Of a stretch of 64,000 nucleotides of DNA, positions 33,926 to 42,784 are shown piece by piece. Source of the stretch: Fontivita pretiosa. Lineage in GTDB: Bacteria; Planctomycetota; Phycisphaerae; Tepidisphaerales; Tepidisphaeraceae. The DNA is taken from the NCBI RefSeq assembly GCF_050410795.1, contig NZ_CP191258.1:4960001-5024000 (forward strand), written 5' to 3'. The translations under genes and the position numbers were made by a program. Numbering within the stretch: the stretch's first letter is position 1; each line of letters opens with the position of its first letter. The notes below the pieces were generated by a model. That model saw only the letters and a list, made by a program, of their open reading frames with translations, was not told where the DNA came from and did not search any database.

Positions 33926-35971
33926 ATGCGTAATCTGCAACACCATTCGTGGGCGATGTGGCCAGCGGTGCTGGTGGTTGCGGCGGCGGTGATGCTGTGT
34001 CCGGCGGCTGGGGCACACGAAACCGACCAGTACACCCTGGCGCCGGATCGTGAGCTTGCCGACCTGGGCGATTACTTTACCCGTTATTTCTACAATGCCA
34101 TCGAACGGGGGGTAAGCAAGACCAACGCCCGCATCCGCGCCGCGATCCAGTCCGGCACGAAGGGCCAGGCGCTGGCCCGGCTCCAGTCGGCCGATGAAGT
34201 CACCCGCGCCGTCAACCGTGAATTTCCATATGCGATCGTGCTGATCGAAGGACTGGACGGGCAGCTTACCTCACCACGCGTCCGCGCACGCTACCCGGGC
34301 ATGCTGCCGGCCTACAAGCCGCCGCCCAGTCTGGCCAAGTACATTGCGTTTCCGCTGAATCCGATGCGGGCGTGGAACTGCGCCTCGCTGAAGGTGTTTG
34401 GGGTGCAGCTTGGCACGGACAAGATCGGGCATTTCACCGACATGGGCATGCACTACTACAACGCCTTTCACGCCGCCCGGACCCGTGGCGAAAGCGAAGA
34501 CCGCGCCGTGCAACGCGCCATCGACATCGGCAGAAACGACCCCATCCGCGGCGAAAGCGCTCTGCTGGGCTTCTGGACGGCTGGGGCGTATTCCAATGCC
34601 GACATGGCCATCAACTACCTGGGGCTGGTCTTTTATCGCAACCTGACCGAGCCGCAGATGCTCAAGGGGCAGATTCGCCCGCCGATGCTGGTGCGCGACG
34701 GGGATTACTGGCGAATCGCGCCGCACGTTCGCCCGGACTCGGACTTTTTCTGGTGGTTCATCTCGGATCATGCTGATGAGTCGCTGAACCCCAGCCTGTA
34801 TCTGCCGACGATGCGCGACGGCTTTACCCGGTTGATCCGTGAGAATGCCGAGGGAGTGCTGGAGCAGCATCGCGACCGCTGGGGCAACCGCCGCTCCCAG
34901 GCGTGGTGGGCCGAGCAGTCGCGGCAGTTGCGCACGTACTGGGGGGTGGATTACGGGCACGCCGGCAAAGAGGAGGAGCTTCTGCTGGTCTCGCGGATCC
35001 TGTTTGAGCCGCCGAAGGATCCGGCGCAGCGCGATCGCGTGGGGCGCACGGCGCTGCACCGGGCGGTGGCGTTTGATGACACCAAGGCGGTGGAGCAACT
35101 GCTCAACAGCGGTGTGGATGTCAACGAGCCTGTCCGCTCTGACGAGTCGTTCAACAGCAACTGGGGCGACACGGCGCTGCACATGGCGGTTCAGGACGGG
35201 CGTGAGCAGCTCGTGAAGCTGCTGATCGCCCGCGGGGCCGACGTGAACCGCGCCAACGACCGGGGCAACACGCCGCTGCACCGCGCCGTGGAATACCCGA
35301 AGATCATGCAGATGCTGCTGGACGCCGGCGCGAAGGTCGATGCCGCCGACGCGCTGGGTCGCACGCCGCTGCACTGGGCGGCGATGCTCCCGGATTCGCG
35401 GGCGGGGGCGATGCTGCTGGAGCGGGGGGCTAATCCCAACGCCAGGGACATCGACGGGCAATCGCCGATGCACTATGCCGCACGCTGCGGCGCTGCGGAG
35501 CTGATCGCGGCGATGGCGGGCAGGGGGGGCGACTGCGCGGCGCGGGACAGTTTCGGGGCCACGCCGCTGCATGTGGCGTGCGCGTCACGACAGCTCGACG
35601 CTGTCAACGCGCTGCTGTCGGGAGGCGCCGTCGCCAATGTCGTCGATGACTTCGGTCGTGCGCCGCTGCATGATGCGGCCCGGCTGGGCGATGCACGGGT
35701 GGTGCTGGCACTGCTGCAAGGCGGGGCCGATCCGGCGATCGCCGACGCCGCGGGAAATACACCGCTGCATCTGGCCTGTCGATACGGGCACGATCAGGTG
35801 GCGGTGGAGCTGGTGTCGCGCGGGGCGGGCCTTGCGACTCGCGCCAACGCCTCCAGACGCACGCCGCTGGACGAGGCGCAGCTCGCCGGGCACCGTAGTC
35901 TTGCGGCACAGCTTGTCAGGCGACAGAACGGTCAGAATCGAGGCGATGGCGGCGGCAGGGGGTACAACTGA
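33926..35971 (+). CDS. Exported ankyrin-repeat protein with uncharacterised N-terminal domain
   Basis: A 681-residue protein. A signal peptide (MRNLQHHSWAMWPAVL... to AAGAHE, about residues 1-29) is followed by an approximately 320-residue domain I do not recognise. It is rich in Tyr, His and Arg, with segments TDKIGHFTDMGMHYYNAF and LLGFWTAGAYSNADMAINYLG, the His and Asp being candidate metal or active-site residues. From about residue 370 at least eight ankyrin repeats run to the end (DRVGRTALHRAV, WGDTALHMAV, RGNTPLHRAV, LGRTPLHWAA and others). It probably binds another protein outside the cytoplasm. A strong GGGAGG ribosome binding site lies 6-11 bases before the ATG. Confidence 0.88.
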   Translation: MRNLQHHSWAMWPAVLVVAAAVMLCPAAGAHETDQYTLAPDRELADLGDYFTRYFYNAIERGVSKTNARIRAAIQSGTKGQALARLQSADEVTRAVNREFPYAIVLIEGLDGQLTSPRVRARYPGMLPAYKPPPSLAKYIAFPLNPMRAWNCASLKVFGVQLGTDKIGHFTDMGMHYYNAFHAARTRGESEDRAVQRAIDIGRNDPIRGESALLGFWTAGAYSNADMAINYLGLVFYRNLTEPQMLKGQIRPPMLVRDGDYWRIAPHVRPDSDFFWWFISDHADESLNPSLYLPTMRDGFTRLIRENAEGVLEQHRDRWGNRRSQAWWAEQSRQLRTYWGVDYGHAGKEEELLLVSRILFEPPKDPAQRDRVGRTALHRAVAFDDTKAVEQLLNSGVDVNEPVRSDESFNSNWGDTALHMAVQDGREQLVKLLIARGADVNRANDRGNTPLHRAVEYPKIMQMLLDAGAKVDAADALGRTPLHWAAMLPDSRAGAMLLERGANPNARDIDGQSPMHYAARCGAAELIAAMAGRGGDCAARDSFGATPLHVACASRQLDAVNALLSGGAVANVVDDFGRAPLHDAARLGDARVVLALLQGGADPAIADAAGNTPLHLACRYGHDQVAVELVSRGAGLATRANASRRTPLDEAQLAGHRSLAAQLVRRQNGQNRGDGGGRGYN

Positions 35972-35987
35972 GCAGGGGCGTTCCGGC

Positions 35988-36659
35988 ATGCTGATACAAG
36001 CGTCGTCGCACTCAAGACTTTGCCGTTCACTGACCGCATCGCACTGCCGGATCCTGATGCTCGTCATGTTGTCTGTGTGCATCCTGGCGGGCTGCGCCTC
36101 ACCTGTGACATATCCCAAGTGGCGCGCATCCGTCGTGCAGTACGTTAACGAGCGAGGCCGGGGCGATCCGACGGTGCTCCGCGAAGTCACCTGGCCGCAG
36201 GCCCGTCGCACGTTCTCGGTGCTGGGGCAGGATGATCCTCGCGCGTCACAGGATGCCAGGGGATTGCTGCTGGCGTATCGCCCGATCGACCCGGCCGACA
36301 CGCAGCAGCGCTGGTTCATCTTCCTGGTCGGCATCGTCAACCAACGCGTCGTGCAGGATATCCGCATCCAGGCGATGACTCGGCGGGGCGAGGACTTCGT
36401 GTGGCGGGCCAGCCCTGCTGATCCCGAGGCGCTCAAGGCGTATCGCGACTGGCAGCAGCGCCTGTGGAAACAGCGTTTCCCCGGACGCGAGTCTGCGCCT
36501 GCTGCATTGACTGGCTTTCCCACCGAAGGCGATGCGTTCAGCGTGCAGGTGCAGTTTCCGCAGGTGCTGGTAAGGCACGAGCAGTCGGGAGCGTGCTGGG
36601 AGCTGACGATGGATCGGTCGCGGATGCAGAATCCTGGCTCGATTGCTCAAGCACACTGA
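35988..36659 (+). CDS. Lipoprotein of unknown function
   Basis: A 223-residue protein with a signal segment (CRILMLVMLSVCILAGC) ending in an LAGC lipobox with Cys at about residue 37. Alternative in-frame ATGs closer to the hydrophobic core exist. The mature part has alternating strands and a Trp/Arg-rich middle (DFVWRASPADPEALKAYRDW) but no motif I recognise. It starts 16 bases after the ankyrin gene, so the pair may be one unit at the cell surface. Its last 122 bases overlap the convergent dsbD gene. Confidence 0.75.
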   Translation: MLIQASSHSRLCRSLTASHCRILMLVMLSVCILAGCASPVTYPKWRASVVQYVNERGRGDPTVLREVTWPQARRTFSVLGQDDPRASQDARGLLLAYRPIDPADTQQRWFIFLVGIVNQRVVQDIRIQAMTRRGEDFVWRASPADPEALKAYRDWQQRLWKQRFPGRESAPAALTGFPTEGDAFSVQVQFPQVLVRHEQSGACWELTMDRSRMQNPGSIAQAH

Positions 36660-38463
36660 GCAGCTCATCGGTGGTGTAGATGCCCGCCAGCTTGTACGGC
36701 TGAGCCTGCCCTGGGAGATAGATCGCGGTGAAGGGGATGGCGCCGACGGGATGCAGTGAGCGAAGCAGTTGCCAGCCCGGCGCGCCGCGATCAGTCAGAT
36801 CGGCCTTGAGTGCGATCACGCGATACTGTTTGATCGCCTCCACGGTGCGCTGGTCGGTATAGACGGTGGCCTCGATTGCCTGGCAGTTACCGCACCAGTC
36901 GGCGGTGAATTTGATCAGGACGGGTTGTCGGGAATCCAGGGCCTGTTGCAGGGCATTGGGGGTGTATTTGACCCAGTTGACCGGGACGTAGGTGAGGCGG
37001 AGGGTGACGGCCAGTGCCGGAGCGACCAGCAGTGTCGCGATGGCGAAGGAGATGGCGATGGGCAGGGCGCGGGGCATGAGCTGGATGGTGCGGATGATCA
37101 GGAAAAGCCCCGCCGCCGCGATGACCGCGAACAGAACCCACCAGAACCCCTGCTGCCGAAGTGGCTCGGGCAGGAAGCGCCGGCCGAAGTAGACGGCACT
37201 GGCCAGAAGCAAAAAGGCCATCATCTGTTTGACGATCTCGGCCCAGGGACCGGAGCGCGGGATGCGTCGGGCAAGCTGTGGGAAGGCCGCCAGGATCAGA
37301 TATGGCAGGGCCATCCCCAACCCGACGGTCATGACCAGAGCCGTGCCGATGACGGCGGGCTGGTTTGCCGCCCAGACCAGAAGCACCAGGAACATGCCGA
37401 AGGTACATGGCGTGGACAGCACCGCCGTGAGGATGCCAAACAGGAAATTGCCCAGGAAAGTTTCGTGGGAGGCCTCGATCATGTAGACCTTCCTGGGCAG
37501 AAGCACACTGAACAGCCCGAATGTGCCCATGGCCATGATCAGCAGCAGCATGACGATGAAGCCGGCGAAATAGGGGTTGCCGAACAATTCTCCCCAGGCA
37601 AAGACGCGCAGCACGACAACGAAGATCGCCAGCACGCCGAAGGTAGCGATGATCCCCATCGAGAAGACCGCCCCCAGCGCCAGCGACCGGGCGCGGTTCT
37701 GCTGTGCCGCCTGATAGAAGCCCATCGCCTTCAACGGCACGATCGGCAGCACGCAGGGCATGACGTTGAAGATCACGCCGACGACCAGCGCCCCGGCAAA
37801 GGCCAGCAGGTATGCATCGCTGCGCAGCTCCAGCCCGAAGAGTCTGCCCACCGGCTCGTGCGACCTTTGCGGCACAGACCTGACGAACGTGGTCGGATCA
37901 AACCCGCTGAAAAGTTCCGGCTGGTTGGCGTGCAGCGGCTGGCCGGGGGGCACGATCTCGGTCTGGATGGCGAAGGGCGCGTCCTCCGGCGGATAACACG
38001 CCTGATCGTCGCAGATCTGGTATGTGGCCTTGCCGCTGAGCATGAGTGTTCCCGGCGGCGCGTCCGACTTCACCTCGATCGGGATGTATGTGATCGTCCG
38101 GCCGTCGTAGACGCTGACCTTTCCAAGAGCCGGATACTCATGCACCTGCCCCGACGGATACACCGGAGAATAGACCTGGATGTGGTCATTGGGATCGAGC
38201 TTCACTTCAAAGGCGATGAGGTTTGGATCGAGCGGGGTATGGGACTGAGCATGAAACCCGGGGGCGACATCGAGCACCACAGCGATGACCGCCTGCTGCC
38301 CGGGCTGAAGCGCCGTGAAGTTCAGCGTCGCCCGGACTGTTGCGCGCGGCTGATCCACCGGCCAGGTCACTTGCGAAGGCTGCTGCGCCGCCAGGCAGAG
38401 GCTCAGAAGAATAAGGAGGACAAGTCCCGGTGGGCGGACGAATCTGGAGGGTCTCATTGCCAC
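36538..38463 (-). CDS. dsbD: Thiol:disulfide interchange protein DsbD
   Basis: Membrane electron carrier that moves reducing power from cytoplasmic thioredoxin to periplasmic thiol pathways. All three domains and all six redox Cys are visible in 641 residues. After a signal peptide (about 1-26), the N-terminal DsbD-alpha domain has Cys151 and Cys156 (QICDDQACYPP). The eight-helix core (about 215-485) has Cys237 in FNVMPCVLPIV and Cys353 in STPCTFGMF. The C-terminal thioredoxin-like domain has Cys523 and Cys526 in ADWCGNCQ. The last 40 residues are a Ser/Pro/Ala tail, and its coding DNA overlaps the convergent lipoprotein gene. Confidence 0.96.
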   Translation of the reverse strand: MAMRPSRFVRPPGLVLLILLSLCLAAQQPSQVTWPVDQPRATVRATLNFTALQPGQQAVIAVVLDVAPGFHAQSHTPLDPNLIAFEVKLDPNDHIQVYSPVYPSGQVHEYPALGKVSVYDGRTITYIPIEVKSDAPPGTLMLSGKATYQICDDQACYPPEDAPFAIQTEIVPPGQPLHANQPELFSGFDPTTFVRSVPQRSHEPVGRLFGLELRSDAYLLAFAGALVVGVIFNVMPCVLPIVPLKAMGFYQAAQQNRARSLALGAVFSMGIIATFGVLAIFVVVLRVFAWGELFGNPYFAGFIVMLLLIMAMGTFGLFSVLLPRKVYMIEASHETFLGNFLFGILTAVLSTPCTFGMFLVLLVWAANQPAVIGTALVMTVGLGMALPYLILAAFPQLARRIPRSGPWAEIVKQMMAFLLLASAVYFGRRFLPEPLRQQGFWWVLFAVIAAAGLFLIIRTIQLMPRALPIAISFAIATLLVAPALAVTLRLTYVPVNWVKYTPNALQQALDSRQPVLIKFTADWCGNCQAIEATVYTDQRTVEAIKQYRVIALKADLTDRGAPGWQLLRSLHPVGAIPFTAIYLPGQAQPYKLAGIYTTDELLSVLEQSSQDSASATDPSSAPSTLPTARALPAPAETAPAR

Positions 38464-38567
38464 GAGTATAGGATAGTCACACTGGCCGAAAGTTGCGGCT
38501 GGATCAAAAACTGACGCGGCAGGCTGTCTTCGATTGATGGCTGGGGCCAGAATGTCTGTTGATCAGG

Positions 38568-38619
38568 TTGCCAGTCTGGTCCGGGACCATTAGGATTCTC
38601 CGATAGATTTAATCGGAGA
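38568..38619 (+). promoter_or_regulatory. Promoter with overlapping palindromic operator upstream of the Rrf2 gene
   Basis: TTGCCA (38568-38573), a 17-base spacer and TAGGAT (38591-38596) form a good sigma-70 promoter. Directly after the -10, TCTCCGAT (38597-38604) and ATCGGAGA (38612-38619) are perfect 8-bp inverted arms around a 7-base centre covering the predicted start of transcription. A regulator bound there would block initiation. The site is ten bases from the Rrf2 start codon, so autoregulation is the obvious inference. Confidence 0.6.
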
Positions 38620-38628
38620 GATAGCGCG

Positions 38629-39075
38629 TTGCGATTGTCCAAACGAACCGAGTACGGGCTGCGGGCAGTGGTGCAACTGGCGCGGCTCTGGCCGAGACAT
38701 TTTGTTCAGTCGCGCGATCTGGCCAGGCAGGAAGGACTGCCCACCAAATTCCTGGAATCGATCCTGCTTGCGCTGCGTCGCGGGGGGTTTCTGGAGAGCA
38801 AGGTGGGCAGCGGAGGGGGGTATCGCCTCAGTCGCTCGCCACGCGATATTTCCGTCGGCGATCTGGTGCGCCGCCTGGAAGGACGATTGACGATCAAGGA
38901 ATCCTCCCACTCAACGCACGCAACGGACCTGACGCCCGGCGAGGTGGCGGTCAGGATGCTCAACGAGCAGCTCACGCAGGCGACCGACGAAGTCCTGGAC
39001 GCCATGACCCTGGAACAGCTCGTCGAGCACGTCAACCGCGTCAGCGGCGTGCAGCAGGCGATGTACTATATTTGA
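38629..39075 (+). CDS. Rrf2 family transcriptional regulator lacking cysteines
   Basis: A 148-residue winged-helix regulator, MRLSKRTEYGLRAVVQLARL..., with the Rrf2 recognition region (LPTKFLESILLALRRGGFLESKVGSGGGYRLSRSP shortened here) and a dimerisation helix. The start is a TTG at 38629 with GGAGAG upstream. Rrf2 proteins such as IscR and NsrR carry an iron-sulfur cluster on three Cys; this protein has no Cys at all, so it cannot bind a cluster that way and may sense another ligand, as CymR does by protein contact. It lies 25 bases before dedA and near oxidative-stress genes. Confidence 0.93.
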   Translation: MRLSKRTEYGLRAVVQLARLWPRHFVQSRDLARQEGLPTKFLESILLALRRGGFLESKVGSGGGYRLSRSPRDISVGDLVRRLEGRLTIKESSHSTHATDLTPGEVAVRMLNEQLTQATDEVLDAMTLEQLVEHVNRVSGVQQAMYYI

Positions 39076-39100
39076 CCCCACGCGCACGGAAGCGATCGCG

Positions 39101-39868
39101 ATGTTCTATCGCTTGCTGGCCATTCTGAGCATCGACACTGTCGAGGAGTGGTTCCAGACCGGAGGGTATCTGATCCTCTTCGGGCTGCTGTTCCTTTGTG
39201 GCCTGGGGCTGCCGCTGCCGGAGGATATTCCGCTGCTGCTGGGTGGATACTTCGTGGCGCTGGGGAAGATGAACATCCTGGCGGTGGCGGTGCTGGGCTG
39301 GTGCGGGATCATTGGCGGAGATTGCGTGCTCTACTGGTTGAGCCGCCGCTATGGCATGAACGTCACGCGGCTGCCGCTGATCGGCGCGCACGTGACCGAG
39401 CAGCGGATCATGTGGGCTGAAAGGCAGTTCGAGCGCTACGGGGTCTGGGTGGTGGGAGTGTGCCGGCTGTTTGCAGGAGTGCGCGGGGCGATGGTCATTG
39501 CCGCCGGAGTCGTGCGCTTCAACTTCGTCAAGTTCATCATCGCCGACGGAATCGCCGCCATCATCAGCGGCGGACTGTTCGTGTATCTGGGCTGGCAGGC
39601 GGGGCGGTGGTTCGGCAGCGTCAGCCAGATGCGCGAAAGGATCAAGGATTACGAGCACCATGTCGCGCTGGGACTGCTGGCGGCGGTGGCGCTGGCTGTG
39701 CTGTACATCTGGTGGCGGAGGAAGCGGCACGTGACGCTGTCGGAGGTGGCAGTGGAAAAAGTGGAGCACGTCGTCGAGAAGGTTGCACACACGGCCCATG
39801 CTCATCACCCCGCCGGGCATGCATCCACATCAGCACCTGCGCCGCCACCGCGATCCGCGGAAAAGTAG
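39101..39868 (+). CDS. DedA family membrane protein
   Basis: A 255-residue integral membrane protein of the DedA/VTT (SNARE-associated) family. Family marks are the FLCGLGLPLPEDIPLLLGGYF segment, GDCVLYWLSRRYG, the CRLFAGVRGAMVIAAGV segment with its functional Arg residues, and a final helix. DedA proteins flip undecaprenyl phosphate or phospholipids and support membrane potential. A charged, His/Pro-rich cytoplasmic tail of about 50 residues (KVEHVVEKVAHTAHAHH...) is unusual. It follows the Rrf2 gene by 25 bases and may be under its control. Confidence 0.93.
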   Translation: MFYRLLAILSIDTVEEWFQTGGYLILFGLLFLCGLGLPLPEDIPLLLGGYFVALGKMNILAVAVLGWCGIIGGDCVLYWLSRRYGMNVTRLPLIGAHVTEQRIMWAERQFERYGVWVVGVCRLFAGVRGAMVIAAGVVRFNFVKFIIADGIAAIISGGLFVYLGWQAGRWFGSVSQMRERIKDYEHHVALGLLAAVALAVLYIWWRRKRHVTLSEVAVEKVEHVVEKVAHTAHAHHPAGHASTSAPAPPPRSAEK

Positions 39869-39913
39869 CCTGCGCTGTCCTCTTTTGGCGTGTGCGGCGA
39901 ACTGGCTCATGCA

Positions 39914-39943
39914 TTGACCACAGCGTCCGCGGCGGCCTAACGT
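39914..39943 (+). promoter_or_regulatory. Weak candidate promoter for superoxide dismutase
   Basis: TTGACC at 39914-39919 (5/6) and TAACGT at 39938-39943 (3/6) are 18 bases apart. AACGTT recurs 18 bases later, so the -10 area contains a repeated palindromic hexamer that might be a regulator site. Low certainty. Confidence 0.25.
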
Positions 39944-40007
39944 TGCCAAGGGAGTAACGTTTCGTCATCCGCATCAGACTCAAACTGCCACGAAGGAGGC
40001 AAATCGC

Positions 40008-40625
40008 ATGGCACTGGAAGTCAAACCCCTGCCGTATCCCTCGGATGCTCTGGAACCGTACATCGACAAGCTGACGATGGAGATCCACCACGGCAAGCAT
40101 TACGCGACTTATGTAGCCAACTACAACAAGGCCCTGGAGCAGGCGCCGCAGCTCGTGGGCAAGCCGCTGGAGCAGGTGCTGGCCAACAATCTGGCCCTCG
40201 TGCCCGATGCCATCAAGACGCCCGTGCGGAACAACGGCGGCGGCGTGTACAACCATGAGCTGTTCTGGGTCATCATGGGTCCCAAGAACGTCGCGACAGG
40301 CAAGCCCTCGGGAAAGATCGCCCAAATCATCGACAGCGTCTTCGGCTCGTTCGACAAGTTCAAGGAGCAGTTCAAGGCCGCGGCGCTGGGCAGGTTCGGA
40401 TCCGGCTGGGCGTGGCTGGTGAAGCGTGGCGATCGGTACGAGATCACATCCACGCCCAACCAGGACGCGCCGATCATGGAAGGCGACTACCCGCTGCTGG
40501 GTCTGGACGTGTGGGAGCACGCGTATTACCTCAAATACCAGAACCGTCGCGCCGACTACGTCGATGCATGGTGGAACGTCGTGAACTGGAAGGCGGTGGA
40601 GGAGCGGCTTAACCGCGCACCGTGA
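40008..40625 (+). CDS. Superoxide dismutase, Fe/Mn family
   Basis: Cytosolic enzyme that dismutates superoxide to oxygen and peroxide. The 205-residue product has the family start EVKPLPYPSDALEPYID and the four metal ligands: His27 in MEIHHGKHYATYV, a His in YNHELFW, and Asp and His in LDVWEHAYYLKYQNR. The region GGGVYNHELFW and length are standard. Iron or manganese preference is not assigned. AAGGAGG eight bases before the ATG is the strongest ribosome binding site in the window, suggesting high expression. A peroxiredoxin follows, so superoxide and peroxide removal are adjacent. Confidence 0.97.
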   Translation: MALEVKPLPYPSDALEPYIDKLTMEIHHGKHYATYVANYNKALEQAPQLVGKPLEQVLANNLALVPDAIKTPVRNNGGGVYNHELFWVIMGPKNVATGKPSGKIAQIIDSVFGSFDKFKEQFKAAALGRFGSGWAWLVKRGDRYEITSTPNQDAPIMEGDYPLLGLDVWEHAYYLKYQNRRADYVDAWWNVVNWKAVEERLNRAP

Positions 40626-40663
40626 TGCGCGACCAGTGCCTGTGCATCCAACCAACCCATTGT

Positions 40664-40693
40664 GCGCGGCGCCGCTCGCCAGCGGCGCCGCGC
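40664..40693 (+). terminator. GC-rich hairpin after superoxide dismutase
   Basis: GCGCGGCGCCGCT at 40664-40676 and its exact complement at 40681-40693 form a 13-bp stem with a 4-base loop, 38 bases past the stop codon. There is no T run, so it may protect the sod transcript or slow polymerase rather than act as a classic terminator. Confidence 0.5.
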
Positions 40694-40724
40694 GGCGTTG
40701 GCGGGAGCAGCGCGCCATCAGCAC

Positions 40725-41240
40725 ATGAGCAAGTCTAAATCCACCACCAAAACCGCCAAAGCGGCGGCGGAGACTTTGCAGGTCGGACAGGCCGCGCCGA
40801 AATTCAGGCTCGCCTCCAGCACCGGACAACCGATCGCCCTGAATGACCTGCTGGGCCAAAAGATGGTCGTGATTTACTTCTACCCGCGCGCTGACACTCC
40901 CGGTTGCACCACCGAGGCCTGCGGTTTTCGGGATGCGATCAGTGAATACGAGAAGGCGGGAGTGGCAGTGGTCGGCATCAGTCCGGATTCCGTCCAGGAT
41001 GTAACCAGATTCGCCGAGAAGTACAGGCTGAATTTCCCGCTGCTTGCCGACCCGGAGCACAAAGTGGCCGAACAATATGGCGTGTGGCGCCAGAAGAACA
41101 TGTATGGGCGCACGTACTGGGGCGTGGCGCGGACCACGTTCGTGGTTGACCGCAACGGCAAGATCGTTCAGGTGTTCCAGAACGTCAAGCCTGCTGGCCA
41201 CGAGCAGGAAGTGTTGGACTGGATTCGATCACACAAGTGA
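40725..41240 (+). CDS. bcp: Thioredoxin-dependent thiol peroxidase (Bcp/PrxQ family)
   Basis: A 171-residue peroxiredoxin that reduces hydrogen peroxide and organic peroxides. The peroxidatic Cys61 is in PRADTPGCTTEACGFRD and the resolving Cys66 follows five residues later, the PrxQ alpha2-Cys pattern. A basic, Lys/Ser/Thr-rich extension of about 18 residues precedes the fold. The frame runs 21 codons further upstream into the GC-rich hairpin, which argues for ATG 40725. It sits 99 bases after superoxide dismutase. Confidence 0.95.
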   Translation: MSKSKSTTKTAKAAAETLQVGQAAPKFRLASSTGQPIALNDLLGQKMVVIYFYPRADTPGCTTEACGFRDAISEYEKAGVAVVGISPDSVQDVTRFAEKYRLNFPLLADPEHKVAEQYGVWRQKNMYGRTYWGVARTTFVVDRNGKIVQVFQNVKPAGHEQEVLDWIRSHK

Positions 41241-41448
41241 AGCTTCAATCGCCGTTTACATCGGAACGGACCACCGCGTCGATTTTTCGCTGTCCCATAA
41301 CCTTGAACCTTGCCGATGTATCGGTTAGATGCAACGCTTGAGCTCCGCTTCAAGGGCTGAATGGCCGGCGGAGCCGTCGAGCAGCCGCAATGCAAACGGA
41401 CTGCGCTCCACAACTCAGCGATGGAGATTTGAGAAGGAGTTCGTCAAG

Positions 41449-41706
41449 ATGGCAAGGAAATCCAACACTCCGAACACGACCACGAGCCGTTCGTCCAGCC
41501 GTTCGAGCACCGCACCGGCGGTGACGCAGCGCACGACCAGCACCCCCGTTCGCAACAGCGCGATCCCCAAGGTGGAGCCGGCCGCACCCAAGGTCGTTAC
41601 CTACGAGATGATCGCCAGGCGTGCCTACGAGATCTCGCAGTCGCCCGAGCGCGGCAGTGACTTCGACAACTGGATCCGGGCCGAGCGCGAACTGAAGGGG
41701 TTGTAA
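41449..41706 (+). CDS. DUF2934 domain small protein
   Basis: An 85-residue basic protein. The N-terminal half is a Ser/Thr/Arg-rich disordered stretch (MARKSNTPNTTTSRSSSRSS). The C-terminal half, YEMIARRAYEISQSPERGS followed by DFDNWIRAERELKG, matches DUF2934, a short helical motif of unknown role. The frame is open 40 codons upstream, but ATG 41449 has AAGGAG nine bases before it. The preceding 208 bases hold no other gene. Confidence 0.88.
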   Translation: MARKSNTPNTTTSRSSSRSSTAPAVTQRTTSTPVRNSAIPKVEPAAPKVVTYEMIARRAYEISQSPERGSDFDNWIRAERELKGL

Positions 41707-41897
41707 CCAGCGGAAGCACGACCAATCGTCATACGTCCGTTGCGGAAACGCCGGAGCACACGGACCCTGCGACTGGCGTTGTGTTCGCTGATTGCCCGGT
41801 AGCGACATCCGGCGGCGGATTTGGTCTGCGCTGATCGCGGGGAAAGATCCGGCAGGCACACGTTCCACCCAGCAGCCAGCGCCTACAATCGGGTGAT

Positions 41898-42581
41898 ATG
41901 GATGATGTGATATCATCCGGACAACTCGATGCAGTGCCGCTGTTTCCGTTGCCGAATGTCGTGCTGTTTCCGCGCGCCGTGCTTCCGCTGCACATCTTCG
42001 AGGAACGCTATAAGGCGATGACCGCTGATGCCCTCGAAGGGGATCGGCAGGTCGCCATGGCGTTGCTGCGCCCCGGGTGGGAGAAAGACTACTATGGCAA
42101 GCCGGCGATCGAGCCAGTGGTTTGTGTGGGGACGATTCTGAGCTGCGAAAGGCTGCCGGACGGCAAGTACAACTTTCTGCTCCAGGGACACACGCGGGCG
42201 AGGATCGTCCGCGAGCACGGCAAACGCCCGTACCGCGTGGCCCAGCTCCAGCCGCTGCCGATCAGCGATGTGCTGGAGATCGACCTGACCAACCATCGCC
42301 TGCGGCTGGTCGAGCTGTTCACTGCCGACGTCTTTGCCCAGACCGCGCTGGCGCCGCAGTTCCGTCAACTTTTGAACGGCCCAACCAAAACCGCGGACAT
42401 CGCCGACCTGCTGGCGTTCAGCTATTTCGAGGACGTGGCCCTGAAACAGTCCCTGCTGGCCGAGGGCGATGTGTTGCATCGAGTTGAGCGGACCATCGCC
42501 CACCTGGAGTCGCTGCGCCCCTGGGTCCGCAGTGTCAGGCCGGCAAGACGCAGTTCCGGGCGTCCCCCGAGCAGCAACTGA
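41898..42581 (+). CDS. LON peptidase substrate-binding domain protein
   Basis: A 227-residue protein that corresponds to the N-terminal domain of Lon without the ATPase and protease parts. Signatures are VPLFPLPNVVLFPRAVLPLHIFEERYK, VGTILSCERLPDGKYNFLLQG and a C-terminal helical region. Stand-alone versions are common and are thought to bind protein substrates. A perfect 7-bp inverted repeat (GGATGAT / ATCATCC, 41900-41918) overlaps the first codons. No other motif is present. Confidence 0.92.
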   Translation: MDDVISSGQLDAVPLFPLPNVVLFPRAVLPLHIFEERYKAMTADALEGDRQVAMALLRPGWEKDYYGKPAIEPVVCVGTILSCERLPDGKYNFLLQGHTRARIVREHGKRPYRVAQLQPLPISDVLEIDLTNHRLRLVELFTADVFAQTALAPQFRQLLNGPTKTADIADLLAFSYFEDVALKQSLLAEGDVLHRVERTIAHLESLRPWVRSVRPARRSSGRPPSSN

Positions 42582-42784
42582 ATGTCCGCAGTCCGGGACG
42601 TTGGGTAGCGGGCTGGGCCGGCGCGATAACGGCGGCACGCGCATCTCCCCTCGATCCTCCGTCAATAGCGGTTGCCCGCCGCCACCTTTGCGTTGCGGGC
42701 AGCTTTCCGACAGAATGCCACGCCGAACCACACGCTCCAGCGGTCTGGACCATGGCGGCTCGCCATCGCGAACCGCGCACGCTC

